DNA from: Ruminococcaceae bacterium UBA5396 | GTDB lineage: Bacteria > Bacillota > Clostridia > Oscillospirales > Acutalibacteraceae | DNA length: 8,100 nt | Assembly (NCBI GenBank): GCA_002410715.1 | Contig: DHOG01000169.1 | Span: 1-8,100, forward strand | Direction: 5' to 3' | Part shown: positions 5,991 through 8,100 of the stretch, piece after piece | How positions within the stretch are numbered: the first letter of the stretch is position 1 | Layout: each line of letters begins with the position of its first letter | Notes under the pieces: model-generated | What the model saw: the letters and a program-made list of their open reading frames with translations, nothing else | Databases searched by the model: none | Told to the model about the DNA's origin: nothing | Translations under genes and position numbers: made by a program

Positions 5991-6019
5991 ATTGTATACG
6001 ATTTCCATATTTTTGTCAA
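5991..6019 (-). promoter_or_regulatory. Near-consensus sigma-A promoter of the sigma-factor gene
   Basis: The minus strand has TTGACA (6019-6014), a perfect -35, and TACAAT (5996-5991), 5/6, with a 17-nt spacer. The start point would be near 5984, about 43 nt before the GTG. This is the best promoter in the window. The surrounding stretch 5942-6178 is AT-rich and otherwise holds only the weak hairpin at 6052-6076. Confidence 0.85.
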
Positions 6020-6051
6020 TACCCAATTTCATAATTATTATTCAACTTGTT

Positions 6052-6076
6052 AAAAAATATTCCGAAGACTGGAACA
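6052..6076 (-). terminator. Weak intrinsic terminator downstream of nfnB
   Basis: On the minus strand UGUUCC and GGAAUA pair (6 bp including one G-U) around a 7-nt loop, followed directly by T6 (6057-6052). It lies about 100 nt past the nfnB stop and just upstream of the sigma-factor promoter. It is short, but it is the only candidate for ending the nfnAB transcript in this gap. Confidence 0.45.
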
Positions 6077-6178
6077 ATTTTCTGTTTTTCTTATAAATCG
6101 ACAACATATTACACAAGCCTTACATGGTTTGGATACAAATACATCTTCTGTCTATTAAGGAAAATACATTCATAAGAA

Positions 6179-7576
6179 TTAGTCCTGCTTATCTTTGATA
6201 AAACCATCAATGGCATGGGCTGCCTGTTTACCAGCGCCCATCGCCAAAATAACAGTTGCGGCTCCGGTAACAATATCTCCACCTGCATAAACCCCTTGGC
6301 GTGATGTACGCATGGTATCCTCGTCAACAATAAGGCAGCCTTTGGGGTTGGCATCCAGCCCCGGCGTTGTCATCCGAATCAGCGGGTTGGGCGTATTCCC
6401 AATGGCAGCAATCACCATGTCAACATCCATCCTATGATTGCTTCCCGCAATCTCGGTGGGACGGCGACGACCGGATGCATCGGGCTCACCCAGTTCCATA
6501 GAAACACATTCAAGTGCATTTACACGCCCGTCTTCGTCACCGTGTATCGCAACCGGTGCTGTTAAAAAGCAAAATTCAATGCCCTCCTCTTTTGCATGGT
6601 GTATTTCCTCAAGTCGGGCGGGCATTTCGCTTTCACTGCGGCGATAAACAACATAAACCTTTTCTGCCCCCAGCCTTTTTGCACAGCGGGCAGCATCCAT
6701 GGCAACATTTCCTCCGCCCACAACGGCGGCGCGTTTTGCCTGATAAATCGGAGTATCATATTCCTTGCGGTATGCTTTCATAAGATTGATTCTTGTCAGA
6801 AATTCGTTGGCAGACAGAACCCCCAGCAGACCTTCTCCCGGAATACCGAGAAAGCTGGGAAGTCCCGCCCCGCTTCCGATAAAAACGGCCTCAAATCCAT
6901 CTTCAAACAGTTCGTCAACCGAAAGAATCTTTCCGATTACCATATTGGTTTCGATTTTTACGCCCAGTTCACGCAGAGATTCAATTTCCCGCTGTACAAT
7001 TGTCTTGGGAAGACGAAACTCCGGGATGCCGTACATCAGCACCCCTCCGGCGATATGGAAAGCCTCGAAAACCGTAACCTCATACCCCAGCTTTGCCAGG
7101 TCTCCGGCACACGTCAGTCCGGCAGGACCGGAGCCGACGACCGCGACCCGATGACCGTTTGGCTCCGGTCGGGTTTCCTTTTTAGCTTCATGATCCATAT
7201 GATAATCAGCCGCAAAGCGCTCCAGCCTGCCGATGGCAACCGGATCGCCTTTTTTGCCGCGCACACATCTGGCTTCGCATTGTGATTCCTGGGGGCAGAC
7301 GCGTCCGCAAACTGCGGGCAGAGAATTGGTGCCGCGGATTACCTGATACGCTTCCTCGAAATCCCCCTCTTTAATCTGCTTGATAAAATCGGGAATCTGC
7401 ACATTCACAGGGCAGCCACCGACACAGGGGCGGTGTTTGCACTCAAGACAGCGGGCAGCTTCATTTTGAGCCATCTCAATCGTATACCCCGTCGCCACCT
7501 CTTCAAAATTGGCGGCACGCGTTGCCGGATTTTGCTCCGGCATGGGCGTTTTTTCTGTCTGCTTATTTATTGCCAT
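6179..7576 (-). CDS. nfnB: NfnB / GltA-like large subunit of NADH-dependent ferredoxin:NADP+ oxidoreductase
   Basis: With NfnA it forms the cytosolic flavin-based bifurcating enzyme NADH + 2 Fd(red) + 2 NADP+ + H+ <-> NAD+ + 2 Fd(ox) + 2 NADPH. Its 465 residues resemble the glutamate synthase small subunit. The N-terminal double [4Fe-4S] domain has C43, C46, C51 and C55, then C90, C94, C100 and C104. The FAD-binding motif is GSGPAG (148-153) in VAVVGSGPAGLT. The NADPH-binding motif is GGGNVAMDAA (287-296), followed by YRRSESEMPA. The C-terminal flavin motif is YAGGDIVTGAATVILAMGAGK (430-450). CGRVCPQE (90-97) has Glu where GltD proteins usually have Asp; as I recall, Nfn structures show a Glu ligand to one cluster here. 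The start ATG has AAAGG 9 nt upstream. The 5-nt gap to nfnA supports an Nfn assignment over stand-alone glutamate synthase; a sulfide dehydrogenase-type pair is the alternative. Automated pipelines may name it gltA. Confidence 0.92.
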   Translation of the reverse strand: MAINKQTEKTPMPEQNPATRAANFEEVATGYTIEMAQNEAARCLECKHRPCVGGCPVNVQIPDFIKQIKEGDFEEAYQVIRGTNSLPAVCGRVCPQESQCEARCVRGKKGDPVAIGRLERFAADYHMDHEAKKETRPEPNGHRVAVVGSGPAGLTCAGDLAKLGYEVTVFEAFHIAGGVLMYGIPEFRLPKTIVQREIESLRELGVKIETNMVIGKILSVDELFEDGFEAVFIGSGAGLPSFLGIPGEGLLGVLSANEFLTRINLMKAYRKEYDTPIYQAKRAAVVGGGNVAMDAARCAKRLGAEKVYVVYRRSESEMPARLEEIHHAKEEGIEFCFLTAPVAIHGDEDGRVNALECVSMELGEPDASGRRRPTEIAGSNHRMDVDMVIAAIGNTPNPLIRMTTPGLDANPKGCLIVDEDTMRTSRQGVYAGGDIVTGAATVILAMGAGKQAAHAIDGFIKDKQD

Positions 7577-7581
7577 TTGTT

Positions 7582-8100
7582 TCAGCCTTTCCGTTCCTGT
7601 CGGTGCATCAGGCGGCAGTCATGTTCCTCCCGCTTATATTGGGTCAGTCGCTTCGTAGCCTCGTCCCAGTCAATCTGGTGGGCGTCAAATTCCGGCCCGT
7701 CAACGCAGGCAAATTTGACCTCTCCGCCGACGGTCAGACGACATCCGCCGCACATTCCCGTACCGTCGATCATGATGGGATTCATGCTTACATTTGTTTT
7801 TATACCGTATTGTTTTGTCAAATCTGCAACGGCGCGCATCATGGGAAGCGGGCCAATTGCAATTACAAGATCGTATGTTACGTCTGCATCCAGAAGCTCT
7901 TTCAGCTTGACGGTTACAAAGCCTTTGTTTCCGTTGGAGCCATCGTCGGTCATCATAAAAAGCCTATCGCTGACCGCTGCCATTTCCTCTTCCAGCATCA
8001 GAATGTCCTTGTTTCGAAAACCGGCAATCATATCGACATTTGCCCCCGTATCATGAAACGCCTTTGCTACGGGATAGGCGATAGCGCAACCCACTCCGCC
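7582..8100 (-). CDS. nfnA: NfnA, FNR-like small subunit (5' part missing at window edge)
   Basis: The reading frame runs to the right edge without a start, so only the C-terminal ~172 residues are present; the GTG at 8094-8092 is an internal Val. The first visible residues, GGVGCAIAYPVAKAF, are the nucleotide-binding loop of the ferredoxin reductase / PyrK family. IAIGPLPMMRAV follows mid-way. The C-terminal [2Fe-2S] domain reads MIDGTGMCGGC...FACVDGP. The first cluster ligand is Asp, five residues before the first Cys, where PyrK has Cys. One Asp plus three Cys is the arrangement known for Nfn small subunits. The protein would carry FAD and [2Fe-2S], bind NAD(H), and work with NfnB encoded 5 nt downstream. 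It may be labelled sulfide/dihydroorotate dehydrogenase-like FAD/NAD-binding protein. Confidence 0.9.
   Translation of the reverse strand, partial: GGVGCAIAYPVAKAFHDTGANVDMIAGFRNKDILMLEEEMAAVSDRLFMMTDDGSNGNKGFVTVKLKELLDADVTYDLVIAIGPLPMMRAVADLTKQYGIKTNVSMNPIMIDGTGMCGGCRLTVGGEVKFACVDGPEFDAHQIDWDEATKRLTQYKREEHDCRLMHRQERKG

Noticed and set aside
6596..7285. 229-codon plus-strand open frame opposite nfnB
   Set aside because: It is antisense to a clearly recognised gene with intact motifs, shows no family resemblance, and has low-complexity Phe/Ser/Arg-rich composition typical of a shadow frame.
7433..8056. 207-codon plus-strand open frame opposite nfnA and nfnB
   Set aside because: It spans the nfnA-nfnB junction on the other strand and its Ser/Arg-rich sequence matches nothing known to me; it is a shadow of the real genes.

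Overview
The window looks like a chromosomal core segment of an anaerobic Firmicute of the class Clostridia, possibly near the Oscillospiraceae/Ruminococcaceae. The grounds are: (i) the gene order miaB - YlbF/YmcA-family gene - mutS, known from Bacillus and Clostridia, here without the cotE that lies between them in Bacillus subtilis; (ii) an electron-bifurcating NfnAB pair, typical of anaerobes with ferredoxin metabolism; (iii) a SigH-like sigma factor; (iv) a GC-rich hairpin at the left edge resembling the interspersed palindromic repeats seen in many Oscillospiraceae genomes. The family assignment is inference. All seven clear genes lie on the minus strand, so transcription runs from right to left. 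No CRISPR array, tRNA, rRNA, insertion sequence or prophage gene was seen.

Right part (about 6179-8100): the 3' portion of nfnA, cut by the window edge, and complete nfnB, separated by 5 nt. Together they make the cytosolic complex that couples NADH, NADPH and ferredoxin. About 100 nt downstream is a weak terminator-like hairpin. Middle (4872-6019): a near-consensus promoter (TTGACA-N17-TACAAT) drives a SigH-like sigma factor that starts with GTG. An AT-rich hairpin follows it, then a small protein with two zinc ribbons, then a very strong intrinsic terminator. Left part (1-4871): a 299-nt control region, then miaB (tRNA ms2i6A37 methylthiotransferase), a YlbF/YmcA-family protein with a cysteine-rich tail, and mutS (mismatch recognition), spaced 60 and 47 nt apart with no convincing terminator between them. 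They probably form one operon. If mutL follows, it lies beyond the left edge.

The least explained part is the control region at 4614-4871. It holds a strong leftward promoter, a second possible leftward promoter, a possible rightward promoter whose -10 overlaps the first one, an 11-bp perfect inverted repeat bracketing the promoter, a second near-palindromic hairpin and a small Trp-rich reading frame. It also holds a 30-codon reading frame that ends in TAG exactly abutting, and in frame with, the miaB ATG. I see no clear sign of a wholly new system. This intergenic region is where a second look is most likely to pay.
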